64,000 bases of DNA from Thalassospira xianhensis MCCC 1A02616 (GCF_003326475.1 NZ_JPWA01000018.1:30348-94347); one strand, 5' to 3'. Shown: positions 54,104 through 63,393, numbered from the stretch's first letter. Numbers and translations are program-made. Notes: generated by a model from the sequence alone, not told the origin.

Positions 54104-55572
54104 ACCCTTCCAATCTGCAGGAACGCTGCCTTCGCCTCGCCCGTCTGATAGGCGATCAACTGGCTGATCAGCAATGCAAGGACGGCAACTTCGCGCAGCA
54201 CAGCTTTTACGCCAAGGCCTATGCCCTCGCCCTTTGGCAAAATCTGGATGATGCCCGCTATCTACCGAAAAGAATCGCGGCGATAAACGCCCTGAAAATC
54301 GAAAAGCAGGACCACCTCTATCACCGTGAATTCATCGAAAACGTACTGCAAAGCTGCCCGGACATGAACTTCGAAACCCGGAACGCCATCTTGCGAAACG
54401 CACCATATCAAACACCCAATGTCGCAAACTGGCGCATCCTTGCCATGCGCATCCGCCAATCAGGTTCATGGCGGGATAAACTGCGCGCCAAACTCGACTG
54501 GTTTTATATCCGCGTCCGCTTCTGGCGCGTGCCCGCTTTCATGGATCGTCCCGGCTGCTTTTCAGCCCAGTATCATTCCTTCTGCGCAGCCTTGCTGTCC
54601 GATAGCCCCATCCAAGCTCAACGTGAAATCGCGACATATACCACCAATCTGATCGCACAGCTTTGCGGGACGACAGGCATCCCCAACCCTGTCGGGCGTG
54701 GTGCCGGGCAAAGCTTTGGTGCGGCAACCGCCCTTTATGCCTTGCTCAAACACGGTTATCGCCGGGAGGCTGAATCCATTCTGTTTCACCTTGAACAGAT
54801 CCTGTTGATGACCGAAACATTGCCGCTAAACCTGCTTGCCCCCCATCCTTTGCCTGATGCCCCCGGCCCGGACAATTCACAAACACCGGGCTGGTATAGC
54901 TATAACCGGCATTACGATTATCTGGCTTTCACCGGCTTCTGGCTGTTCCGCGCAGCGATGAATAACCCATCCGAACCTTCGCCAAACATTCCGGCCACCG
55001 CCACGTCCGATTTTCTTGTGATCAAGGATACCCGCCATTATCATGCCCGCATGTGCCTGCGGGGAAAGGCGTCTTATGACGTCACACCATCACCAGTTCT
55101 GATCACGAACGGCCATATTTTCCTCCCCCCTACCGGCGGCGAAGAAGACTTTCCAAGCCTCTATAGCCCGGCATCCCAGCCTCTTCCCGCCTTTGCCGGT
55201 CACGAGGTTTTCGGGGCATTCACATCGAGCACCGTCAACGATACCAGCGTAAATATCACATTCAGGCTGGCAGAGTTCCGGGGGCTGCGCAGCATTACAT
55301 TCCACGAGGACGAAATTGTCATCCATGATCAGGTCCAGACAGACAGCCCATCGGGTCTGCATCTGTTCCGCCTGCTGGTTCCCGCCAGTTTTGCCTTTGA
55401 AAGACTAGATAGAACCCGGATTGACGTCCCCGAATTGAACCTGCACCTGATCGCCGATCATCCGCTCCATATTGCCGATGACGGCCTGTTTGCCGTAACC
55501 GGCCCGGTTAAAACGATCTTTGTATCGAACCAAAGCACCGCAACACTTCGCATTGTCTGGAATCCGTCATGA
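54088..55572 (+). CDS. Heparinase-II/III-like two-domain protein
   Basis: Protein of 494 residues. The first 300 are helical with repeats such as SFYAKAYALALWQNLDDARYL, YRREAESILFHLEQIL and YNRHYDYLAFTGFWLFRAA, suggesting an alpha/alpha toroid. The last 190 are beta-rich and include TFHEDEIVIHDQVQTDS, as in the heparinase or alginate-lyase C-terminal domain. This arrangement resembles uronic-acid polysaccharide lyases, which would fit an anionic polymer made by the locus. No signal peptide is seen. GGAGG precedes the ATG at 54088. The lyase call is inferred from architecture. Confidence 0.55.
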   Translation: MSLPVNPSNLQERCLRLARLIGDQLADQQCKDGNFAQHSFYAKAYALALWQNLDDARYLPKRIAAINALKIEKQDHLYHREFIENVLQSCPDMNFETRNAILRNAPYQTPNVANWRILAMRIRQSGSWRDKLRAKLDWFYIRVRFWRVPAFMDRPGCFSAQYHSFCAALLSDSPIQAQREIATYTTNLIAQLCGTTGIPNPVGRGAGQSFGAATALYALLKHGYRREAESILFHLEQILLMTETLPLNLLAPHPLPDAPGPDNSQTPGWYSYNRHYDYLAFTGFWLFRAAMNNPSEPSPNIPATATSDFLVIKDTRHYHARMCLRGKASYDVTPSPVLITNGHIFLPPTGGEEDFPSLYSPASQPLPAFAGHEVFGAFTSSTVNDTSVNITFRLAEFRGLRSITFHEDEIVIHDQVQTDSPSGLHLFRLLVPASFAFERLDRTRIDVPELNLHLIADHPLHIADDGLFAVTGPVKTIFVSNQSTATLRIVWNPS

Positions 55573-56306
55573 CCCGGGATGATGCGATCACCGTGATCAC
55601 CACGGTTCGAAACGGCGATGCCTTTCTGGACCGCTATTTTGCCAATCTGTCGCATATTCTGCGCCCGCAGGATTGTGCGGTAATCGTTGACGACGGATCA
55701 ACCAATCGCGTCATACTTCCCAAAGGATTAAAGCAGGCCCGGCTTATCCGAAGCAATCCGATTGGCAGGGGGGCTGCGCTTAATCTTGCCATTTCCTATG
55801 CCCAAACCGACCAGATTGCGATTCAGGATATAGACGATCTGTCGTATTCCGACCGACTGCTGATACAAGCCGACATTTTACGCACCAATCCGCATGTACT
55901 CGCCTTTACCAGAGGACAAGAAGCACAAGTAAAAACCAGCAGCGATCAATGGCATGAAATGCCCGCCGTGCAGCTTTATCGCAGCAATCCGCTGCATCAT
56001 TCATCTTTGGCTTTCCGTCGCGATATCTGGCAACAGGCGGGCGGATACGACCCCGATTTGCCCTGCTGCATTGATCTTGATTTTTACCTGCGGGCTACGC
56101 GCATTGCCGGGGCCGCCATCTGGCGGTTGGACCAGCCATTGATCACGCGAAATACCGATCCTTCAACCCGCCACTTTGCGTCCATCCAAACCACAATTTA
56201 TCGCGACACATTGCGCCATGTTCTGGCCCGCCATCGCAAAGGCATAGCCCCGCCGATCTGGATGCGCCTCTTTGATCTCAAACGCGCATTGGGGATCGGC
56301 ATATGA
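55569..56306 (+). CDS. GT-A glycosyltransferase (family 2)
   Basis: Transferase of 245 residues. The N-terminal GT2 pattern is TVITTVRNGDAFLDRYFAN, with AVIVDDGSTN and the DxD-like site QDIDDLSYSDRL. FRRDIWQQAGGYDPDLPC matches the acceptor-side block. It is coupled to genes on both sides by ATGA overlaps. It would add one sugar to the repeat unit from a UDP- or dTDP-type donor. Confidence 0.9.
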   Translation: MTRDDAITVITTVRNGDAFLDRYFANLSHILRPQDCAVIVDDGSTNRVILPKGLKQARLIRSNPIGRGAALNLAISYAQTDQIAIQDIDDLSYSDRLLIQADILRTNPHVLAFTRGQEAQVKTSSDQWHEMPAVQLYRSNPLHHSSLAFRRDIWQQAGGYDPDLPCCIDLDFYLRATRIAGAAIWRLDQPLITRNTDPSTRHFASIQTTIYRDTLRHVLARHRKGIAPPIWMRLFDLKRALGIGI

Positions 56307-57394
56307 CCAAACCCCCGCGAATTATCGCCATGCTGCAACTGCCCCCGCCGATGCACGGGGCTACGGCCATGAATGAAAGGGCGCTGACCGCATTACAGAA
56401 AACCTGTGATGTGACACTGCTTGAAATGCGTTTTACCAATCATCCGCGCGACATTGCCAAACTGACAATCGGCAAACTGGTTAAGGCATTTTATCTGTCG
56501 CTCAGGCTGCTCTTCGAGCTCTGGCGAAAACCTGATGCGCTTTACATCAATTTTGCCCCGTCCGGCAGCGCGTTTTATCGTGACAGCATTTATGTCCTTA
56601 TGTCGAAGCTGTTTGGCATCCCGGCGATCCTGCATCTGCATGGTCAGGGCCTGCAAGCAGGCCGGGAAAACAGGTTTGCAGCCTGGCTGCAACATCGAGT
56701 CTTTACCGGGCAAACCGCTATCATTCTTGGCGATGCCTTGCGCCATGAACTTTCAGGCCTTGGTTGCCAATCCACAATCATCGCCAACTGCCTTCCTGAA
56801 GAGGCCTTCCAAATAGCACAGCCCCTATCCGGCAACACCACGCCACGCCTGCTTTATCTGTCGAACCTGTTTCGCAGCAAGGGCATTGACGATGTGCTGG
56901 CGGCCTGCGCAATCCTTCGACAGCGCAATATTGATTTCGCATTGGATATCGCCGGGGCAAATGGTGACATTTCAGCCGGCGAACTTGAACGATTAGTCGA
57001 CACTTTCGACCTTGAAAATCACTGCCTTTATCACGGCCCGGTCGATGCCGGTTATCGCACAAAGCTTCTGTCCAAAGCCAACCTTTTCCTGTTTCCCACC
57101 CGCTACCCGAACGAAGCCCAACCCCTTGTAGTGCTGGAGGCCATGGCCGCTGGGGTTCCCGTCATCACCAGCAGCATCGGCACATTGGGCGATATCGTTC
57201 GAGACGGCGAAACCGGGCGTGTCTGCCAACCGGGCAATCCCGAAATACTGGCTGACCGGATATCCGACGCTTTGGCTCAAACAAAAGAAACACAGGATAT
57301 GGCAAATGCCGCACAGGCCTTTTGCCACGCGCATTTCAGCAAGACCCGTTTTGACCACGATTTGCAGCAACTCATCGGTCAAATCGTTTCTTGA
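56303..57394 (+). CDS. GT-B glycosyltransferase (family 4)
   Basis: Transferase of 363 residues. PPPMHGATAMNERALTAL is the acceptor-side N-terminal pattern, LLYLSNLFRSKGIDDVLAAC and LFPTRYPNEAQPLVVLEAMA are the GT4 nucleotide-sugar side. It is the last gene of the plus-strand operon that begins at 49935. Together with the preceding genes it gives at least four transferases on this strand side. Confidence 0.92.
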   Translation: MTKPPRIIAMLQLPPPMHGATAMNERALTALQKTCDVTLLEMRFTNHPRDIAKLTIGKLVKAFYLSLRLLFELWRKPDALYINFAPSGSAFYRDSIYVLMSKLFGIPAILHLHGQGLQAGRENRFAAWLQHRVFTGQTAIILGDALRHELSGLGCQSTIIANCLPEEAFQIAQPLSGNTTPRLLYLSNLFRSKGIDDVLAACAILRQRNIDFALDIAGANGDISAGELERLVDTFDLENHCLYHGPVDAGYRTKLLSKANLFLFPTRYPNEAQPLVVLEAMAAGVPVITSSIGTLGDIVRDGETGRVCQPGNPEILADRISDALAQTKETQDMANAAQAFCHAHFSKTRFDHDLQQLIGQIVS

Positions 57395-57454
57395 TCTCGA
57401 TGGTAATGCCAGCCCAAAAATATCCATACAGTTTTGATCAGGAAAGAAGCCCAA

Positions 57455-57820
57455 ATGACCCGCGATGAATTCAACGCATTTTGCAAATCGCTGCCCGTAA
57501 CGACCCATGTCGTGCAATGGGGCCGTGCGGATGTCTGGAAGGTCGGTGACAAGGTATTTGCGATTGGTGGCTGGACCAAGGGCAACACGCTTGGGATTAT
57601 CTTCAAGGTTTCCGATATCGCCTACGAGGTTTTAAAGGAGCAACCCGGTTTGCGGCCTGCCCCGTACCTTGCCTCGCGCGGCATGAAATGGATCCAGCAT
57701 TATGATGTGCCGGGACTTGATGATGCAGGTCTGCGCGATCATTTGCAGGCATCACACAAAATCGTCGCTCGCGGCCTCACCAAAAAGAAACAGCGCGAGC
57801 TTGGCCTTTATCAGATTTGA
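57455..57820 (+). CDS. MmcQ/YjbR-family protein
   Basis: Small protein of 121 residues with the YjbR fold: EFNAFCKSLPVTTHVVQWG, VWKVGDKVFAIGGW and ASRGMKWIQHYDVPGLDD. The family is cytoplasmic, possibly DNA-binding, and of unknown role. AGGAAAG precedes the ATG at 57455. It lies 60 bases past the last transferase gene and converges on the sugar dehydrogenase gene; nothing ties it to polysaccharide synthesis. Confidence 0.9.
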   Translation: MTRDEFNAFCKSLPVTTHVVQWGRADVWKVGDKVFAIGGWTKGNTLGIIFKVSDIAYEVLKEQPGLRPAPYLASRGMKWIQHYDVPGLDDAGLRDHLQASHKIVARGLTKKKQRELGLYQI

Positions 57821-57832
57821 TCAACCCGGCTT

Positions 57833-59122
57833 TTACAAACGCCAGAGCTCGATGCCCGCAGGCACCTTGTCACGCTGCAGGATGGCGCGCACATCGGCAA
57901 CAAAGCCTTTGCCATCTTTCAAAAGACCCTGCACCAGCGGCCAACCCTTAGCAACATATTCGCGGTGCGACACCGCCAGCACCACGGCATCCGCCGGTTT
58001 CAGGTCGCCATCACCACACAGTTTCAAACCATCGAATTCATGCTCGACTTCCTCGGCATCGGCATGATGATCATGGACCTGAACATTAATCCCTGCTTCT
58101 TCAAGCGAACGGATGATATCGATCACACGCGTATTACGGATATCGGGCACATCTTCCTTGAAGGTCAGGCCAAGAACCGTAACGGTTGGGTTCTTGGTCG
58201 CACCTTCGCGAAGTAACGCGCGGATCACCTTGTTGGCAACAACCTCGCCCATGCCGTCATTCACCCGGCGGCCAGCCAGGACCACCTGCGGATAATAGCC
58301 AAGTTCCTCGGACTTATGGGTCAGGTAATAGGGATCAACCCCAATGCAATGGCCGCCGACAAGCCCCGGCGTAAAGCGCAGGAAGTTCCATTTGGTCCCG
58401 GCAGCATCCAACACGTCACGGGTATCAATCCCCGCCCGATCAAAGATCAGCGAAAGTTCGTTCATCAACGCGATATTCAGATCGCGCTGGGTATTTTCAA
58501 TCACCTTGGCGGCTTCGGCGGCCTTGATGGTCGGAGCCTTGTGAATACCGGCCTTGACGACAGAGCCATAAACGGCAGCAACGATCTCAAGCGTTTCTGG
58601 AGTCTGTCCGGATACAACCTTGGTGATGGTGGTAAAGCGGTGTTCCCGATCCCCCGGATTGATGCGTTCAGGCGAATAACCCACCGTGAAATCGGAGCCA
58701 GCTTTCAGGCCCGAAAGCTGCTCAAGGATCGGAAGGCATTCTTCTTCCGTCGCACCGGGATAAACCGTGCTTTCATAGACAACGATGTCGCCCTTTTTCA
58801 GGATCGCGCCAACTGTTTTCGATGCAGACCGCAACGGCGACAGGTCAGGGCGGTTTGATCTGTCAATCGGGGTCGGCACGGTCACGATATGAAAATCGGC
58901 CTTACGCAAGTCGTCCGGACTATCGCTCAGAAGCAAGTCGGCCGCTGCAAGCTCATGATCATCAACCTCACCGGTCGCATCATGCCCGGCCTTGAGCTGC
59001 GTAATACGGGACTTGTTGATATCGAATGCCACGACACGACCGGTTTCGGTCCCAAACGCCACCGCCACCGGCAAACCGACATATCCCAGACCGATAACCG
59101 AAATCTTGCGCCCGTGGCTCAT
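57833..59122 (-). CDS. UDP-sugar 6-dehydrogenase (TviB/WbpO-type)
   Basis: NAD-dependent nucleotide-sugar dehydrogenase of 429 residues. The N-terminal NAD site is ISVIGLGYVGLPVAVAFG, the catalytic cysteine lies in GLVGGHCIGVDPYYL, and LTFKEDVPDIRNTRV is the C-terminal UDP-binding block. The sequence matches the branch that oxidises UDP-N-acetylhexosamines (TviB, WbpO) rather than UDP-glucose. It would supply an aminosugar uronic acid for the repeat unit, consistent with a WecG-type transferase nearby. It is monocistronic after a terminator. Confidence 0.92.
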   Translation of the reverse strand: MSHGRKISVIGLGYVGLPVAVAFGTETGRVVAFDINKSRITQLKAGHDATGEVDDHELAAADLLLSDSPDDLRKADFHIVTVPTPIDRSNRPDLSPLRSASKTVGAILKKGDIVVYESTVYPGATEEECLPILEQLSGLKAGSDFTVGYSPERINPGDREHRFTTITKVVSGQTPETLEIVAAVYGSVVKAGIHKAPTIKAAEAAKVIENTQRDLNIALMNELSLIFDRAGIDTRDVLDAAGTKWNFLRFTPGLVGGHCIGVDPYYLTHKSEELGYYPQVVLAGRRVNDGMGEVVANKVIRALLREGATKNPTVTVLGLTFKEDVPDIRNTRVIDIIRSLEEAGINVQVHDHHADAEEVEHEFDGLKLCGDGDLKPADAVVLAVSHREYVAKGWPLVQGLLKDGKGFVADVRAILQRDKVPAGIELWRL

Positions 59123-59192
59123 TGCTTGACCTTCTATTTTGCCGCCTCAAACTTCTATCCAGCGTATTTCCGGCAGTCAACAAAAGAGCCCC

Positions 59193-59228
59193 GAAACAAA
59201 ACAGGGCATCCTTGATCAAATGCCCTGT
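59193..59228 (-). terminator. Intrinsic terminator after leuS-like gene
   Basis: ACAGGGCAT (59201-59209) and ATGCCCTGT (59220-59228) form a 9-pair stem. On the minus strand it is followed by TTTTGTTT, the expected T-rich tail. It separates the leucyl-tRNA synthetase gene from the sugar-dehydrogenase gene, so the latter needs its own promoter in 59123-59192. Confidence 0.8.
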
Positions 59229-59257
59229 CTAAAGCCTTATTGCGGCAAGAAAAAGTT

Positions 59258-62200
59258 CTAACCCTTGACCACGATATTGATCAGTTTCGGGGTCGGCTTG
59301 GCGATATAGATCACCTTGACGATCTGCATGCCTTCAAGATGGCGGGTGACGTTTTCATCGGCCTTTGCCATTGCTTCAACCGTTGCCTGATCGGCATCCG
59401 CAGCCACCATGATAGAGCCGCGTTTTTTGCCATTGACCTGAACCGGGACTTCAAATTCGTCGTCCTTGGCCTTTTCGGCATCAAATTCCGGCCAATCAAA
59501 CTTGATCACCGATTTTTTGGAACCAAATTCGGCCTCTGCCATACGGCTCATAAGCTCTTCGCCCAGATGCGGCGCAAAGGGCGCGACCATAAGGGCAAGC
59601 GCACGAACATGATCGTCATGCACCGCATTTTGGCGGGTCATGGCGTTGGTCAGTTCAATCAAAGCCGCAATCGCGGTATTAAGCCGCAATTCGGCGATAT
59701 CGTTGGTCACCTTGGCAATTGTTTTATGCAAAAGCGTCTCGATCTTGCCATCGACGTCGCTTGTGCGTTCCATCTGGGTTGCGACCTTCCAGACGTTGGA
59801 CAGGAAGCGCATCATACCGACAATCGCATCGGACTGCCACGGTTTGGAGCTGTCAAGCGGCCCCATATACATCTCGTAAGTCCGGAAGGTATCAATCGTA
59901 TACTGATCGCAAATTTCTTCGGGCGGGATGCCGTTTTTATACCGCTTGCCCATCTTGCCGGGAACGGTAATCAAAGCCTCGTCCGTCTTGGCATTGAACG
60001 GCTGCTTTTTACCGTCAACATCGCGCATTTCAACGTCATGGATATCGACATAAACGCCGCGCGCGTCGGTATAGGCATCGGCCGTGATCATGCCCTGGTT
60101 AAACAGTTTCTGGAACGGTTCAGGCGTTGCAACGTAACCAAGGTCAAACAGGACCTTGTGCCAGAAGCGTGAATACAGAAGATGCAGCACCGCATGTTCC
60201 GCGCCGCCAACATAAAGGTCGACAGCACCCGGCTTGGCATTGCCATTGTCATCGGTAGTATTCGCCCAATAAGCCGCCGCCGCGTCCGACGCAAAGGCCT
60301 GATCGTTCTTTGCATCGAAATAGCGCAGATAATACCAGCACGATCCGGCCCAGTTCGGCATCGAGTTCGCATCACGACGGAACGAACGCACTTCGTAATC
60401 CGCACCGGCGTGGCTGTGGGTCGAACCAACAGCCGCATCCACCGGCAGAACCGAACCATCAGCCAACACAATACCGGTAACGTCCATCCATTCCTTGGCG
60501 CGGGCCAGCGGCGGTTCGGGTTCCGAATTCGGGTCTTCGTTTGATTGCGGTTTGAAATCAGTCATTTCCGGCAGAACGACCGGCAGGGCCGCCTCGGCCA
60601 CGCCATGCACCTGCCCGGTTTCCTGATCAAACAGAACCGGGAACGGCTCGCCCCAATAACGCTGGCGCGAAAACAGCCAGTCACGCAGTTTGTACTGAAC
60701 CCGACCGCGGCCAATATTCTTGGCTTCCAGCCATTCGATAATTTTCGCCTTGGCATCCGGGGTCGAGAGCCCGTTCAGGCTGACCTCGTCATTGGCAGAA
60801 TTGATCGTATCGCCCACATCAGTCTGCGCGACTTTGAAATCACCCGGTGCGGTTTCATACCGCGCCAGCAATGCCGCATCGTTAAGATCAACCGCATCAA
60901 CCGGCGCATTGGCCCGAAGCCAGCCTTCAGTCGGCTTGGTGGTGGCAACAATCGGCAGATCGAATTTATGGGCAAATTCAAAATCGCGCTGATCACCCGC
61001 CGGGACCGCCATGATCGCACCCGTGCCATAGCCCATCAGGACATAATCAGCAATCCAGACCGGGATCTGCTGCCCATTGGCCGGGTTGGTCGCATAAGCC
61101 CCGATAAACACGCCGGTCTTTTCCCGGTTGGCTTCGTCCTTGGACGAGACCGGACCGGCCAGTTTGACCTCGGCACGATAGGCAGCAACCGCATCCTTCT
61201 GATCGGCTGAGGTCAGTGCATCGACCAGCGGATGTTCGGGGGCGAGCACCATATAGGTCGCACCAAAGATGGTATCGGGCCGCGTGGTATAGACCGCGAT
61301 CTTGTCTTTGCCGCCATCGGCAAGTGCCACCGGGAAATTGACCCGCGCACCGACCGAACGACCGATCCAGCCTTTCTGCATTTCGACAACGCCGTTGGGC
61401 CAGTCAAGTCCCTCAAGGTCGCCCACCAGCCGATCGGCATAATCGGTAATGCGCAGCATCCACTGTTTCAGCGGGCGCTTGTAAACCGGGTAATCACCAC
61501 GCTCGGACTTGCCTTCGTTGGTAACTTCCTCGTTCGACAGAACCGTACCCAGCATCGGACACCAGTTGACCGGAACCTCATCGACATAGGCCAGACGCCC
61601 GCGGTCGATCGCACGGTCGATCTCTTTGCCTTCTGCCTTCGTGCCCTCGCCAATGACGGATTTTGGCTGCGGCACGCCGTCTTCATCCAGCAGCCATTCA
61701 CCGCTTTCAAGCAGCCCGCGCAACTCGGCAATCGGGCGGGCGCGGCCAATGATGGTCTGGCCTTGCGGGCCTTTCCATTCGACGGTCGGGTCATAGAAGC
61801 TGTTGAAAAGCTGAAGGAAAATCCACTGCGTCCATTTGTAATAATCGACATCGGTCGAGGCAAAGCGACGATGCGGATCATGGCCAAGGCCGATCACCTG
61901 CAACTGGCGCAGCATGTTTTCGATATTGGCTTCGGTGGTGATGCGCGGATGCTGGCCAGTCTGGATGGCAAACTGTTCGGCCGGCAGGCCAAAGGCATCA
62001 AAGCCCATCGAATGCAGCACGTTGAAACCGCGCATGCGTTCGAACCGTGCCTTGACGTCGGTCGCGATATAGCCCAACGGATGACCGATATGAAGACCAA
62101 CCCCGCTTGGATAGGGGAACATATCCAGGATGACTTTTTTCTTTTTGGCGGCGTCGAAATCGGCATCGCCCGGATTGGGGGTACGATAGGTATCGTTTTC

Positions 62201-62266
62201 CCGCCAGTAATCCTGCCAGCGCTTTTCAAATTCGCGCGCACTTTCCTGATAGTTCGCCACCGTCAA
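59258..62266 (-). CDS. leuS: Leucyl-tRNA synthetase, atypical
   Basis: Class I aminoacyl-tRNA synthetase of 1002 residues, longer than the roughly 860-880 of usual alphaproteobacterial LeuS. The HIGH motif is GLHIGHPLGY (59-62). The editing domain has TTRPDTIFGA and GTGAIMAVPAGDQRDFEFA. The KMSKS equivalent reads KMGKRYKNG (771-779). GHPLGYIATDV and DLYVGGAEHAVLHLLYSRFW resemble LeuS types from other phyla, such as Bacteroidetes and Planctomycetes. In the editing site the usual His before Asp is Gly424. The start is TTG at 62266 (AGGAG four bases before) or GTG at 62260. It lacks the holA and lptE neighbours that often follow leuS. Confidence 0.92.
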   Translation of the reverse strand: MTVANYQESAREFEKRWQDYWRENDTYRTPNPGDADFDAAKKKKVILDMFPYPSGVGLHIGHPLGYIATDVKARFERMRGFNVLHSMGFDAFGLPAEQFAIQTGQHPRITTEANIENMLRQLQVIGLGHDPHRRFASTDVDYYKWTQWIFLQLFNSFYDPTVEWKGPQGQTIIGRARPIAELRGLLESGEWLLDEDGVPQPKSVIGEGTKAEGKEIDRAIDRGRLAYVDEVPVNWCPMLGTVLSNEEVTNEGKSERGDYPVYKRPLKQWMLRITDYADRLVGDLEGLDWPNGVVEMQKGWIGRSVGARVNFPVALADGGKDKIAVYTTRPDTIFGATYMVLAPEHPLVDALTSADQKDAVAAYRAEVKLAGPVSSKDEANREKTGVFIGAYATNPANGQQIPVWIADYVLMGYGTGAIMAVPAGDQRDFEFAHKFDLPIVATTKPTEGWLRANAPVDAVDLNDAALLARYETAPGDFKVAQTDVGDTINSANDEVSLNGLSTPDAKAKIIEWLEAKNIGRGRVQYKLRDWLFSRQRYWGEPFPVLFDQETGQVHGVAEAALPVVLPEMTDFKPQSNEDPNSEPEPPLARAKEWMDVTGIVLADGSVLPVDAAVGSTHSHAGADYEVRSFRRDANSMPNWAGSCWYYLRYFDAKNDQAFASDAAAAYWANTTDDNGNAKPGAVDLYVGGAEHAVLHLLYSRFWHKVLFDLGYVATPEPFQKLFNQGMITADAYTDARGVYVDIHDVEMRDVDGKKQPFNAKTDEALITVPGKMGKRYKNGIPPEEICDQYTIDTFRTYEMYMGPLDSSKPWQSDAIVGMMRFLSNVWKVATQMERTSDVDGKIETLLHKTIAKVTNDIAELRLNTAIAALIELTNAMTRQNAVHDDHVRALALMVAPFAPHLGEELMSRMAEAEFGSKKSVIKFDWPEFDAEKAKDDEFEVPVQVNGKKRGSIMVAADADQATVEAMAKADENVTRHLEGMQIVKVIYIAKPTPKLINIVVKG

Positions 62267-62658
62267 ACAGCTCCTAAGCTCAAAATGCCGGAGGCGGAGG
62301 AAATCTCGACGCGCCCCGGTCCCATCAATTCAGATAAATTCTGATCAACCAAACCCTGTTCAATAATCGGGCTTGGCCCCTGTTGCAATATCAGAGTGCA
62401 GGATAACCGCCACAACCGGCCCCGATGCAAACCCGAAAACCCGCGTATCGCGCATGACGGGTTTGCACATCGCCCACCCGAACCTATATAACTGTCTATG
62501 GCCTTTTCGCCCCGATTGTGCGATATTAACCGCACATAAAGACTTCCGGCGAGCGATCCGTACCAAGCAGGTGCCCGCGCAGACCATCAGGAAATCACCG
62601 TGTATCAAGCCCGATCAAGGACTTAATACACATATAACCCGCGTCCAGGGAGGACGGC
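62267..62658. other. Intergenic region with structured leader upstream of leuS
   Basis: About 390 bases between divergent leuS and the DUF5610-like gene. TGCAAACCCG (62426-62435) and CGGGTTTGCA (62458-62467) are a perfect 10-base inverted repeat that encloses CGCG-TAT-CGCG. On the minus strand this lies about 160 bases before leuS, so it could be part of its leader. No T-run follows it. I found no convincing small gene here. Confidence 0.5.
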
Positions 62659-63333
62659 ATGGATATCACCATCGGCGGACTGACATCGCAGGCAGCAAAC
62701 GGCTCCAGCCGCAGCGCGCAGTCTTATCTGCCCGGTAATGACGACTCGAAATCCGGGTCGAACAATTCTATTGCCTCCTCTTTCGCCAGTGCGACCTCGG
62801 TTTCTCTTTCTTCACAATCAGCCAATCTTCTGTCGGCCGATCAGATCGTTTCGGCAATCAATGAAAGCCTGTCTTCGACCGGCCTTTCGATCCAGGGTGT
62901 CGATCCGTCCGATTACACCCCCGAAGCGGTGGCTGATCGTATCCTTGCCCGTGTCGGCGATCTGATCGCTGCTAATGCCGGAAGCGAGGAAGAAGCGCGC
63001 GAGATTTTCGATCAGGCCAGCGAAGGCATTGCCAAGGGACTTGAACAGGCCCGCGAATTCCTTGACGGGCTTGGCGCGCTTAATGACACGATCAATGGTA
63101 ATATCAACGAAACCGAAGACCGCCTGAATGAAGGCCTGAAATCTATCGAGGCCCGCCTGACCGAACTGTTTGAAAGCAGCACGGCCAAGGAAGCAGCCGA
63201 TATAACGCCGGAACGCGATGAACAGGTCCTTCAGTCGCAGGTCACCCAGACCGCGCAGGCGAGTCAGGCCTATGCCGAAGCTGGCAGCAACGCACAGCGC
63301 AATGCACCACGTTATGGCACAACCGCCATCTGA
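62659..63333 (+). CDS. DUF5610-like protein
   Basis: Protein of 224 residues. After a serine-rich, low-complexity N-terminus (about 1-60) comes a helical domain resembling DUF5610: DPSDYTPEAVADRILARVG, REIFDQASEGIAKGLEQARE and FLDGLGALNDTINGNI. The typical signature TPEavAdRIL is clear. These proteins are often encoded near motility or envelope genes and their role is unknown. There is no signal peptide or membrane helix. AGGGAGG precedes the ATG. Confidence 0.75.
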   Translation: MDITIGGLTSQAANGSSRSAQSYLPGNDDSKSGSNNSIASSFASATSVSLSSQSANLLSADQIVSAINESLSSTGLSIQGVDPSDYTPEAVADRILARVGDLIAANAGSEEEAREIFDQASEGIAKGLEQAREFLDGLGALNDTINGNINETEDRLNEGLKSIEARLTELFESSTAKEAADITPERDEQVLQSQVTQTAQASQAYAEAGSNAQRNAPRYGTTAI

Positions 63334-63360
63334 TCTTCGCGGTCATAAGCTTATCCATCC

Positions 63361-63393
63361 AAACCGGCAGGCACCCCCTGCCGGTTTTATTTT
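63361..63393. terminator. Terminator between convergent genes
   Basis: AAACCGGCAGG (63361-63371) and CCTGCCGGTTT (63377-63387) form an 11-base perfect stem with a 5-base loop, then TTTTATTTT. The A-run on the left allows termination on the minus strand too. Confidence 0.85.

Noticed and set aside
58316..58858. Plus-strand ORF of 180 codons opposite the sugar dehydrogenase
   Set aside because: It is a shadow of a strongly conserved enzyme with no start signal of its own.
62290..62340. T-box-like sequence upstream of leuS (GGGACCGGGGCGCG on the minus strand)
   Set aside because: It only partly resembles the T-box core, has no antiterminator/terminator pair and T-boxes are rare outside Firmicutes and relatives.
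59240..62344. Several plus-strand ORFs of 220-370 codons opposite leuS
   Set aside because: They follow the codon positions of leuS and carry no recognisable domain.
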